Below are positions 47,501 to 58,669 of a DNA stretch of 64,000 nt, one piece after another. The DNA lies in assembly GCA_010279815.1 (NCBI GenBank), contig QEOQ01000658.1, positions 910,806-974,805 on the forward strand, in the 5' to 3' direction. This stretch comes from Brachionus plicatilis (Eukaryota > Rotifera > Eurotatoria > Ploima > Brachionidae). Within the stretch, counting starts at the first letter, position 1. Each line of letters opens with the position of its first letter. A program made the position numbers and the translations under genes. Below the pieces are notes generated by a model. It did no database searches and was not told where the DNA came from. It worked only from the letters and a program-made list of their open reading frames with translations.

Positions 47501-50500
47501 TTTGAGTCAATCAGATTCTCCTTGGAATCTTTAGCAGTAAGCTTTTTGAGTCTAAGCTAAAAAATTTGTTTTGACAACCGGAAGTCAGAAAAGAATTAAG
47601 GTTTAGTAAAAATGTTCTTGTTAAGGACTTTCTATTGATTAAAGGTTAAAAATCAAGCAAAAGAATTCAATAAAGAGTTGAAACAGCAAGATCAATATGT
47701 CATTTCAGTCATTTTATCTCTTTTAATTAATCACGTTATTTAGTACATAATTTTGTTTAAAGTTAGAATATTTTGTAAAAGAGGATAATAATTTTTTAAG
47801 TTGTGATTTTTTTCTAATTTTTGCGCCAAAATTGGAGTAATAAATCGTTCTTATCTAAGACAGTCGAACGTTATAAAAAGTAAAGTTTAAAAAAAGAAGA
47901 ATCTGATTGACTCAAATATATTTTATTTTAGTATAAAAAGAAAGAACATTTTTGTCATTTAAAAAAAATATTTAAGAATTCTAAGTTGTTCTTAGATGTT
48001 TTTAGAAGTTAAACATCTAAGAATCTCAAATTTTTTTTTCTTAGAAAACTTCTAAGATCTAAGATTTCTAAGAACTAAGAATATTCTTAACGTAGGTACA
48101 TAATTTCTATTAAAAAATAAATTTAAAGTAACATAATTTTTGATTAAGACGAACCCCGAAAGAGACCATTTGCAAAAGGAAGATGAAATTGGCCTTTATT
48201 TTGCTTATAAAACAGAGCATGTTCGTAAAAAAACAAAACTTTTTACAATTAACAATTTGAATGGTAACAGTCATTAGAAGAAAATAGAAAAACTGAATAA
48301 TTATATGTAAAAGAACAAATTTATGCTATAGGGTTTTTTCGACACCGAGATTAATCACTAAATAAACCAGAAAAATTAAAAAACTCTTCAAACCAGCAAA
48401 AAATTAAGTGCTACTTCAAATTTTTAAGTTTATATTTCATACAGATTAATAAATTTAATACAAATTTAAATTTAAACATTACATTATTGAATTTTTCTAC
48501 TCATTTTTTAAGCAAAAAATTAAACTTAATTTTTAAATTTGTACTTAATAAATTTAAATTTGAATTTATTTTGAATAAATGAGCTTTTAATCGGTTTTTT
48601 TATAGGCAGAGGCACTTAGGCACCTGTTTATCTATCTTGAAACTTTAATTTAAATTTTCTGTTCATTTCAATGCCAATGTGAATTCTGGTAAAAAAAAAA
48701 CAAAATATAAAAAATGCCAAAGCTTAAGTCCTGAATCACCAAAAAATCTTATGTAAATTGTAGCAACTGATACATCCTTTGTACCACCAATTTACTGATT
48801 CTGCTAAACTCTGCAATAAAAATGTAAAATTGGGACAATTGTGAATTTTTAATATTATATTATATTAACTTTTATTATATTATATTAACTTTACTTTAAG
48901 TGGTAGTACAGTTGCTACAATTTACAAAAATTTTTTGGTCGGTCCGAATAGCTCTGGTTTTATTTTGTTTTGATTTATTACTAAAATTCACAATTTTCTC
49001 AATTTTGCAGAATAAATATATTGGTGGTACAAAGGATGTATCTGTTGCTACAAATAACAGAACATTTTTTGGTTCTTCAGAAATTAAGCTTTGGCATTTT
49101 TTTCATTTTGTTTTTGTTTTTTGAAATTCACAATGCCCATTTCTTTCTGGTTCTAGATGATTATATTTAATATGGGAGCCCGTAGAGCCAAATGATTTGT
49201 GTGTTGCGGTTAAGATGATCAACTCGATGCAGTAACCTCTGTATCAGATCGGAGCCGTTGCTCAAAAAATTAAAAAAAGATGAGCGTCTCCCCTATTATC
49301 TGCTAGGATAGAAAAAGGACAAATTAAATTATATTTAATTAGCCCCAAATTATTTATCACCTTTCATTTTTTAACATAAAATTTTAAGTCATCAAAACTT
49401 TATTCTTAAATTGTAACCTTTGATCCATAATGTTTGAATAAACAATATTTTTATTAAAAAATTTAATTTTTTCAGATCAGATTTTAATTGCATTTGTTTT
49501 GGTCAAACTGGATCGGGAAAAACTCATACTCTTTTTGGCAATAAACAACAAGATGGACTATGTGTGCTGACTGCTGAAAATCTTTTTAATAATAATGAGC
49601 GTTTGTTTTGTGGATTTTATGAAATTTACAATGGTCAACTATTTGACTTAATCAACCGTAATAATAAGTAAATATTTAAGATAGTTTTTAATTTTAATTT
49701 TATTTAATTTTATTATTTTTTCAGACTGGTTCTTAGAGAAGACGCATCGGGACAGCTAAATGTTGTCGGATTAGTTGAAGTCGAAATCAAAAGCATTGCC
49801 CAACTCCGCAGAACTATTGAGATATCTCAATCTAATCGACATATTGGTTCGACTTCATTTAATAAGGCATCATCTCGATCTCATGCAGTTATTCAATTCA
49901 AAGTTCCAAATCTACCATCATCACACTCGAACTCTGGTCATGTTATAATGAAAAATGTTAATTACTCAAACGTCAAAAGCAAAGTAGACTCAGGTTTACA
50001 CTCAAATAATTCTAACACCGGAAAGCCATTTAGGCTATTGTTTATTGATTTAGCTGGAAGTGAAAGAGGAATCGACGCTCAAAATAATATTAAGGATAAT
50101 AGAAAAGAAGGAGCTGAAATAAATCAAAGTCTTTTAGCTGTAAGTTTTTTTTAAATTTTTTATAATAATTAAAATCAATTTTTTTCTGAGTGGTTAAATC
50201 AAAGTCAAGAGACTTGAATAATAACTTAAAATTTGGTACTTGAAGTAAATCTAAATGAATGATTATAAGAAATTTAATTAATTGTCTCTTTAAGAAAGTT
50301 TTTAACAGTCACTAGATTAGTTTATTTTGTTACTTATCGATATTTTATCTAGGATATTTAAATAAAATACACTAAAAAATTTTCTAAGTAGGTTTATTTT
50401 TAAGCTCTACAAAAATAATTTTAATATATATTTTCAAATTTTCTTTGCAGAATCAAGATCAAGCTTCATTTAAAAAAAAATCTTTATGTCTTAAATTTAA

Positions 50501-53500
50501 ATATTTTCACCAGTTGTTTATTTTATTTCTACTTTCTATTTTCTAGTTATATAATTAATAAATTAAAAAAATGTGTTTATTTTCAAACCTTTTTTTTTTT
50601 ATTTAAAAAAAAGTTTTTGTAAGTTATCTCAACAAATGAACAATTTATAATCCAATTCATATTTTTAAATTATTTTTTTGAACTTAAAACAGAAAAATCC
50701 GAATTCTTCTCAAGATTTATTTAGCTCGTACTGTTACCAAGATAAAAATAAATTTTATTATTAATTTAATTCAAATATTTACTCTTAGTTTTTTTATTTT
50801 TATTCTGTTTATTTTTTGTTACTAGAACGACATCTGATTTACAGCTAAAGACATGTATGTTAATTTATGAGAAGAAATCACATCTAGAAAAAAATTAAAA
50901 ACACGAATAAAAAGGGATTTATTGTTGATTTAATTTAGCTTTAATCACTTAAGTTGGATATTACATCATTTAAAATATTAATTTAGAAAGATAATAAAGT
51001 TAGAAATTATTTTGACGAATTATTTTTAAATTAAATATTTTCTAGTCCATCTCTTTATTTAATGCATGACTGAATGAAAAAATCCTAAAGGTCTTTCCAA
51101 TTTTGATTTTCAATTAATGTTTTAAAATTTAAATCTCACAAGTTCAAAAATATTAATTTAATATTTTTATTTTATTGAAAATTTCTTTAGGATACTACAT
51201 TCATTTTGATATTTTTAATCAAGTTTTTAAATTTCAAAAAAGAATAAGAAACTTTTAAAGGAGATAGATTTATGATAAGTTTAAATTACATGAAGAACAA
51301 AAATTTTTTTAAATATTTGAACAATTAAGTCAAGTCAGTAATTTGACTTTTAAAAATTTTCAAGTGAAGTTGTTTGATCTGAATCGAAATTTTTTTTCTG
51401 ACTGAAGCCGCAAATATTTAAAAATACTTCATTCGTATTTTTTGTTGCACAATTTAAATATTTTTTAATATGTTTTTGATGGCAAATTTTACTGATCATG
51501 ATCATAAAATTTTTATGATTGTAGATTTAATGCATAAGCATATGTATAAATTAAGCATTCAATACTTGGATTTTTTTATATTCTATAGCAACTAGTTATG
51601 GTTAAGCATGGTATGCTTTACGGGAAAAAATGTCTCTGCATTAAATTTTATTAATAAAAATTAAGTTAAGTATTTTTTTTCATAATTTTTTGATCAAGAT
51701 CATTAAAATTTGCTATTTTTGATATGACAACGAGATCGAATTAGAATCTTTTTATTTAATGGCCATTTTTTCATTCTTATGGTTTTTAATATTTTGATTT
51801 TTTTGGCAAAATTTTGAATTTTTTCAATTACTTTTAAGAAAAGTAAATTCTAAATTCGAGTTAGTAAAGAGAATAAAAAATTTTAATAATTGATCAGAAA
51901 TATTGGGTAAATCATATATCATTTGATTTTTAGAAAATTATAGATCGAATGCTTTAATCAAAAGATTTAATAAAATAAAAAAATCCGACACAAAAAAATT
52001 CTGTTAAAAAAAGCCAATTTATGACATATATTAATAGATGCTGAAATACGAAAATTTTTTTATTTAAATATTTTCCAGGTATCATTTTTATTCTATTAAA
52101 CAAAAAATGCTTCATTATTTGGGTACTTTATTTCAATTATATAATTTTAAGGAAGGCTTTCAGTTATTCTGAGATTTTTAATTCATAACTAAAATTGTGC
52201 TTTGAAAACGATTGCAGGAAAATTCACGAGATTTGATTTTTAAAAATCTTTTAAAAGATTAGTAGAAAAGATTAGTGGAGTCTGGCAAAGGTCATTAGAC
52301 TTGAAATTAATACTACAGTCAAACTACAGTTAATGATTTAAGGCTAAAAGTTATTTTATTAAAAAATATTTAAAAAAATTTAATTCAAGTTTTATCTCTA
52401 TCTTGAGATTAATTTAAATTTTAAAAATTTCTCAAAAAAAATCCTCTCTAAATAAATTTAATCAAAAAAATTATAATTTTTGTAGCTAAAAGAATGTATC
52501 AGATGCATTGATCAGTACCGAGCATATGCTCCATTTAGACAAAGCAAATTGACCCGAGTCCTACGAGATTGCTTTGTCGGTACAGGTAATACAATATTGA
52601 TCGCTACTGTTTCACCAACAGACGACTGTGTACCATGTTCATTGAACACTTTACAGTACGCCAATAGAGTACGTCAAATGGCACTCAGAAATCGGAAAAA
52701 ACAAGAACTTGTTTCAAAAAGCACTTCAACTTTATGTAAAAATATTCGTAAAAATTTAGAACAACACAAACAAAAAGTAAACAGTTTACCGCAAAAAAAC
52801 GAAGATTTAAAAAAGAAGATACCCGAAATGTCCACTAACCTTATGGCTAGAATTAGATCGAAAAGTGTCGCTTGTCATAACAAAAAATTAGCTGAACCCG
52901 TCAGCAAAACTCCAAGAAATTCTGAAAAAAAGCCACAAAATTATTTGACTAACAATGCAGCTAAGAGTCCTGGTGTAACAACTCCGGCAATTCAAACACC
53001 CAACAACATTCTTCGCTCCAAACCATTAATAAAAAGCTGCCAAAGCACTGGAGCCAAAAAAAGTTCACTATTTCATCCATCCAAAATAAATTGTTCTTCT
53101 ACCCCCATCAAATCAGTGATCAAAAACAACTCGGACTATGGACCTGCCGAGGAACTGCTGTTTGTTCACGACACGCCGATTAAAGGCCACAAGCTTAAGC
53201 ATATGCCCAAGAGCACTAGTCAAATGGCTGAGCTAGCTGAGAGATTTTTTGAAAAAAACAATAATCAAAATAAAATAAATTATTGTTCAATAAATTCTCA
53301 AAATGATTATTTAAATAGTAGAATTTATTCTAATAGTGGCATGACAGAGAAAGGAAATAGAGCTTATGATTTGCCTGAAGAGTGTAAGAATGATGACGAT
53401 GAATCTGGAGTAGAAAGTGATGAGTTGAATAAATCATTTGAGTCGAGGAAGAAAATGAAAAATGAGCAACGAATTCAGGATATTTATGCGGTGCCACCTA

Positions 53501-54737
53501 AGCCCGAACTGAACAAAGCAGAAATAACCATGAACGAAGAAAGACTTAATTTGCTGAGAAAAAAACAGCGAGAAATGCTGGAAGCGAAGAAGTATTTGGC
53601 CTCTGGAGACGAGTCTTTCCAAAATGACTCATCTGATTTGAATGATAATTCAGCCTTTAGCTTCAAGAAATACAGTGAGACCAGCGAACATCTGAAAAAT
53701 GCACTTGACTCACAGAATCAGCTGAGAACTTACATTCAGAATTTGGAAAGCAAATTGACCAATCTGAGAAACGAGATCAAAGATGCTGGCACTGACAATC
53801 TCGAGCCTGTTCGCAAGAACTCCACGGACTCCACAGATTCGCTGAAGGAAGAAAAGATAAGCTCGTTCAACAAGGATGTCTATTCGGAATTTTTACAAAA
53901 AAGAAAACACCTTGAAAAACAGCAGGAAAACTTTGGGAATTTTAATTTTAGAAGAAATTTTAAATTTGCTGACGCCGAAGACGATTTGGAGAAAAAGTTT
54001 ATTGAAAGTCAAGCGGATAATTTTAATGGTTCTTTGGCTGGAAAAGATAAACAGGATGACACATTATTTTCTGATAATGATGCCTTCGAAAAATCAATGT
54101 ATAAAGGAAGTAGTTTATTTTCAAAATCTTTTAAGTCTTTGGAAACAAAATTTGACAGTCCCATAAAAAAATGTGAATTTTCACCGATTGCACAAGATAA
54201 GGAAAAAGAGCCCGTGATTACTCCCAGGACCCAGGTGTTGAACCCTATACCGATCAGACTGAGCTCGTCGTCTTCTTCTTTCGAGTCGTCTTTTTCCTTG
54301 AGACAAGCTTTGTGCAAAAGTGAGAGCGAAAATTTGTCGCCTAGGCTCAAGACATCGAGCAGCAAAATTTGGCGTGTACCGTCACAAGAGTCGGAGAGGT
54401 GCAAAAATTGGTCATGTGCGGACAATCAACAAGTTGAACCGGATCAAGATGAAAAATGCGGAAAAAATGAAAAGCCCGACAAGTATTTTTTTTAATTTAG
54501 AAATTTAAAATTAAATATTTTTTTAACAGGAAACAGTTGATAGCAAATCATCAAAATCAATTGACAGATTTGAGTCAGGCGTGTGAAAGAGAAATGAATT
54601 TAATAATAAGTTTAAAAGATAGAAAAATGGATTTTAAAGAATATTTGAATCAAATGGAAGAAATGTTGAGCAAAAAAGTGAGTTCAATTCGAGATTTACA
54701 AAATCAGATAACTCAGTTAAAAGTTGAAATCGATTAA
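44507..54737 (+). CDS. KIF24: kinesin-like protein KIF24 (SAM domain + kinesin-13-type motor)
   Basis: Seven exons (44507-44553, 44604-45801, 45854-45954, 49476-49667, 49725-50139, 52486-54482, 54530-54737) join in frame to 1385 residues (human about 1370). An N-terminal SAM domain lies at about 76-143 (LFKLLKFYKLEHYANELVDN). A conserved SKGYSYGVPQ motif precedes the motor. The motor begins near 367 (NEIFVFARKRP), with the P-loop GQTGSGKT at 458-465 split from the motor start by a 3.5-kb intron. Switch I is NKASSRSHAV, switch II is DLAGSE, and KECIRCIDQYRAYAPFRQSK is the kinesin-13/KIF24 helix. The motor carries an extra Ser/Asn-rich loop of about 35 residues just before FRLLFIDLAGSE. Downstream is a long low-complexity region and a C-terminal coiled coil (about 1318-1385). 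KIF24 is a microtubule-depolymerising centriolar kinesin that binds CP110 and restrains cilium formation. A T-rich tract plus CAG ends at 44479, so a 5' UTR exon or trans-splice site is likely. Confidence 0.93.
47320..48097. mobile_element. foldback element with 9-bp target duplication (Mutator-like) in KIF24 intron 3
   Basis: Two nearly identical arms of about 195 bp face each other (47320-47515 and 47900-48097). The ends read ACCTACGTTAAGAATATTCT inward on both strands. ACATAATTT flanks the element exactly on both sides (47311-47319 and 48098-48106), a 9-bp duplication. Long terminal inverted repeats with a 9-bp duplication are typical of Mutator-like (MULE) foldbacks. The arms are full of CTTAG/CTAAG words; the ~385-bp centre has no coding frame. 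Confidence 0.85.
48660..49145. repeat. composite foldback repeat in KIF24 intron 3
   Basis: The left part (GCCAATGTGAATTCTGG, then AAAATGCCAAAGCTTAA, TGTAGCAACTGATACATCC, TTTGTACCACC) reappears as inverse complement at 49000-49140. A shortened third copy lies between them at about 48898-48945 (GTGGTAGTACAGTTGCTACA, TTTTTTGG). Arm identity is imperfect. I could not settle the ends or a target duplication. Confidence 0.6.
49160..49320. repeat. GC-richer block, possible SINE fragment
   Basis: A segment starting GGGAGCCCGTAGAGCCAAAT stands out from the AT-rich intron by composition. TAGAGCCAAATG resembles a pol III A box weakly, but no B box is visible. It lies about 155 bp before the KIF24 exon that carries the P-loop. 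Confidence 0.25.
50140..52485. other. KIF24 intron 5 (2.3 kb)
   Basis: The intron is uniformly AT-rich. I see no embedded gene, repeat boundary or structural RNA. Confidence 0.6.
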
Positions 54738-56489
54738 AATTATAAAAAAAAATTTGAATCAAATATTATTTGCAGCTTTAAATTAAATTTTAGATAAATT
54801 ATTTTTTATTTTAAAAAAAATTATCTATTTTTTTCTAGTTTTATGTCACACTATTTTTGAATAAAATTTTTAAATAAAGCTGAAACTTTTTGAATTTACC
54901 ATCTACAAAGGTCTCTATAATTGACTTTCAAACTTTTTTTTGAGTTTGAAAAGCAACTTGATTAATAATATAATAGACTATTTAAATTTTTTTTAATAAT
55001 GATCAACATCCAAAAAGTCTGCAGAATGACTCTGATTTTATTTGTTTGGTGATTTTAGAAAATTGCGTACTTTTTGGAGGCAACTGATTTTTAGAAAAGC
55101 AAAATACAAAATTTAATATTTTTTATAATTTTATTAAAAAAAATTTAAACAAGTTTATATGAATTAAAGAGGTAATGGAGTTGAAATCAATTCCGGAATC
55201 AATTTTTTTAAATGGAAAATTGTTTATCTTTTTAATTTTGTATTTAAAGTCAATAAATTAGTAGCTAAACTAGGTATATTTACTAAAAAACTGAATAATA
55301 ATGGCATTATGAATTTTGGTACAAAAAACAAAATATCAAAAATAACAAAGCATAAAGGAAATGACATAATGGGGTCAGAACTCCCTTAAGTTATGTCACC
55401 CTTCAATAATCGGTATAATCGGTTTATCTTAATCAAACTATCAGATGATTAAAATTTTTTAAAACAAATATTTTTTATTTGCCTATAGAATAATGTTAGG
55501 AATTTCAACAGGCCTCAGTGGTTTAAGTTTTAAGTCAAGGTGTTAAGTTTTTTAAAATAAACTGATCAAAACTCTTTAATTTGGTTGATTGTTTGATCGA
55601 TTAATTAACAATAAATAACTAAAAAATCATACAAAATATTAGTTTTTTATTATTAATTTAATTTATCTTTAATTTACTTGTAATAATTAACTTATTTTTT
55701 TTTTTTTTTAATTTTAATTTTATTTCTTTTATTTTAATAAACATAACCCTGAAGAGGCGAAAGCCCAAAGGTTTTAACAAAAAAAAAAATTTATTGAACC
55801 GAAGACTTAAAATTTTAGGAATTTTTTTGAATTTAATATCCGCAATTTAATCCAAGATTTTAACAAATATCCTCTTTTTGTCTATATCGCCGCACTCTCT
55901 AGTATAAAAATATTTATGTTTGAATCCATAACTGATCGTCTCTCTGATTTAAATGAAAAATATTTTTATAAAAGTCTTAACTATTCACTACCACTGATTG
56001 CCAGATTGGTGGATGAATACAACCGAGGTTTTACATCTAGATTTGTGAGTATATCGACTCCCTTATGTGATTGCTTCTTAGTTATTTACAATTTTTTCAA
56101 TACTTAAAACTGATTTTTAATTTTAGATTTTTTTGATTTTTTTTCTTTAATTTTGACTTTGGTATCAACTAAAAAAAACTAAGTTACAATTTTTTTTTGT
56201 ACATTTTATGTTTATTTAGTCTAAATCTTGTTTATAAAAAGACTTTAAAATCATATAACTGGCTGAAGGAGCCCTGCTCGTAGCCTTTCTTTAAAAAGAA
56301 ATAAACTATTACACAAACAAACAGCATTTAGAACTTAAAATTTAATTATTTAGTTGAAAAAATTGAAATTCAGTATCAGAAAATGTTAATTGAATAATTG
56401 ATCTTGAATTTCACTGATCTTGAAAATTGAAGATCATTCATCTTGAGTTTTAATAGACCCAAAATTTCTAAGTTTTTAAGTTTAGTATA
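54738..56489. other. intergenic region 3' of KIF24
   Basis: It is mostly AT-rich. At 55748-55790 there is a hairpin-like word (GAAGAGGCGAAAGCCCAAAGG) of the sort found at LINE 3' ends, and at 55916-56056 a possible LINE C-terminal fragment. Confidence 0.45.
55916..56056 (+). mobile_element. possible LINE reverse-transcriptase C-terminal fragment
   Basis: A short frame contains ESITDRLSDLNEKYFYKSL and SLPLIARLVDEYNRGFTSRF. Similar R-L-x-x-L-x-x-K-Y and L-P-L-I-x-x-L-V strings occur near the C terminus of CR1/Jockey-like LINE polyproteins. It is too short to be sure and is not continuous with the RT copy that starts at 56490. Confidence 0.4.
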
Positions 56490-58165
56490 TCTACATATTT
56501 TTCTTACATTCAATGAACATATCACCAAAAGAAATGATTGACTCTTTAACTGGCACCAAAACAGAAGCGTCACCTGGCTTCGATGTCATCACTAATAAAG
56601 TTCTCAAAAATCTCCCCTTTAACACATTATGTTCGATCCACGCAATTTTCAACACATCTCTCAGACTTGGATACATACCATCAATATAGAAAAAATCAAA
56701 AATAGTCATGATACTGAAAAAGAATAAGCCACCAGACAATTTAACATCATACAGACCGATTTCACTTCTAAATTGCTTGGTGAAGTGGCTTGAAAAAATA
56801 ATCAATACTAAAATACAAACTTGGACAGAAAGTGAAAATATTCTTCCGCTAAGTCAATCTGGATTCAGGAGAAACAAAAGTACCCAAGACCACATTCTTA
56901 GAATTAATCAATCGATCGCTGATGGCTTCAATCGAAATGAATTAACTGGAGCTATTTTTTTTGACCTTGAGAAGGCCTTTGATAAGACATCCCATAGTGG
57001 AATGATAGCCAAATTAAAAGACCAAAATATCCACAGCTTGTTGTTAAACTGGATCAGAAACTTCCTAAATGACCGATCATTCCAAGTTTGTCACAATCAA
57101 ACCTTATCATTTGAGAAGTCAATAACTTGTGGAGTCCCTCAAGGTAGTTGTCTCTCACCGACCCTGTTTATTCTTTTCTTTACTGACATTGCCTACAGTC
57201 TGCCAAAGGAAGTAAAAATTGCACTGTTTGCGGATGACCTTTGCATATGGATTACAAGAACCTCTAAAAAAGAAATTGAGCGTCTCCTTCAAGATGCAAT
57301 AGAGAAAATTGTGGAGTTTTGCAAAAAATGGGACTTCAAAATAAATAAAACAAAAATATGCCACACTACTTTCACAAGAGCCGGTGCGAGAAGCAACTAC
57401 GAAAGAAAATACAAGCTAAATATCAAAATTGAGCAAGAAGAGGTACCTTTAGAACAGAATCCAACCTTTTTTAGGAATCAGACTGGATCCAAAACTTGCC
57501 TACACAGCACATCTACAAGACGTTATAAAGAAACAGACGTCAAAAATAAATCTAATCCGTAAAATTAAAAGCTTTAAATGGAGTTCATCTCTAAGAATCA
57601 ATTTAACCCTCTATAAAACTTTAATTCGCTCATTGTTTGATTACTGTTTCATTATTTTAAATTCGGGAACAGAAAAAATAAAACTTAAACTACAAAAAAT
57701 GCAAAACAGGATTCTAAGAATTATAAAATTTTTTCCTCTTAAAACAAGCTTAATACTATGCATAAAGTACTTAAAATTGATAAAATAGAAGACAGATCAA
57801 ACTAACTATTCATTAAATTTATGAAAACGAGAGCTCAACATGAATTAATCGCAAAAGAAATCCACGATTACCTTTCTAAAAGACCAAATGAATCACAACA
57901 AAAATTCAGAACAGTTTTTGACAAGCTACAATGATAAATTTAAATTTTTTACTCAAAGTCTTCAATGTAACTTAACTTAAATTATATATTTTTTTTTTTT
58001 TCAATTTTAAATTGTCTATGAGGCTGAAATTAATAATAATAATAATAATTAATTTCAAAATATTCCTAACAGGCTGGCTGAAAAGAAGGCACTACGCCGT
58101 TCGGAGCTGCCAAGAGGAACTATTCCCTCTAAATTATATATTAAATAAATAAATAAATAAATACA
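56490..58165 (+). pseudogene. LINE (Jockey/CR1-like) reverse transcriptase, disrupted, with 3' UTR
   Basis: The frame enters inside the RT domain (TEASPGFDVITNKVLKNLPF) and has a stop at 56687-56689. It then continues through LTSYRPISLLNCLVKWLEK, QSGFRRNKSTQDHI, IFFDLEKAFDKT (motif A), VPQGSCLSPTLFILFF and LFADDLCIW (the FADD catalytic motif). A frameshift near 57468 moves on to FLGIRLDPKLAYTAHL and LIRSLFDYCFIILNSG. A second shift near 57755 leads to a tail ending about 57934. The 3' UTR has (AAT)n at about 58030-58050 and ends in an AAATAAATAAAT tail at about 58145-58165. The copy lacks the endonuclease and 5' part and is dead. Confidence 0.88.
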
Positions 58166-58669
58166 TATTTTTCTTAAAAAAACGAAGTTCTCGTTTTATT
58201 TGAAAATTATAAATTAAATTTAGTTTAAAATCAAATTTTAGTTTTCAAAAAAAAATTCCACAAATATTTTTTTGAAATTTTTAACTTTTCCGTAATTTTA
58301 TAAAAAGTCTCTTAAAAGAGGAATTTCATTTTTTAAGGAATTAATTTAGCCTAAAAAGTGATGCGAAATTCCCGTTTTCTGCTTTTTAAGAACAACCGTA
58401 TTTTTTACTTTTAAACAACTCTGCCTTTTGTTTTTCCAAAATTTTACTTCAAATCCCATGAATTCTGGTAAATTTTCTTAAATTTGAGAAAAATCTTCGA
58501 GACAGATAACTTCTTTTTACCAGGGCCTAGATTTCTACCCACCTAGCTCTCATAGTAAGACATTTATTAGCTTTAGATTTTTTTTTTAAAGAAAATTCAC
58601 TTTGAAAATTAAAAGTCATTAATTTCGCTTTATTAAAAAAATTCATAAAAATTTATTTTGATTACAAAA

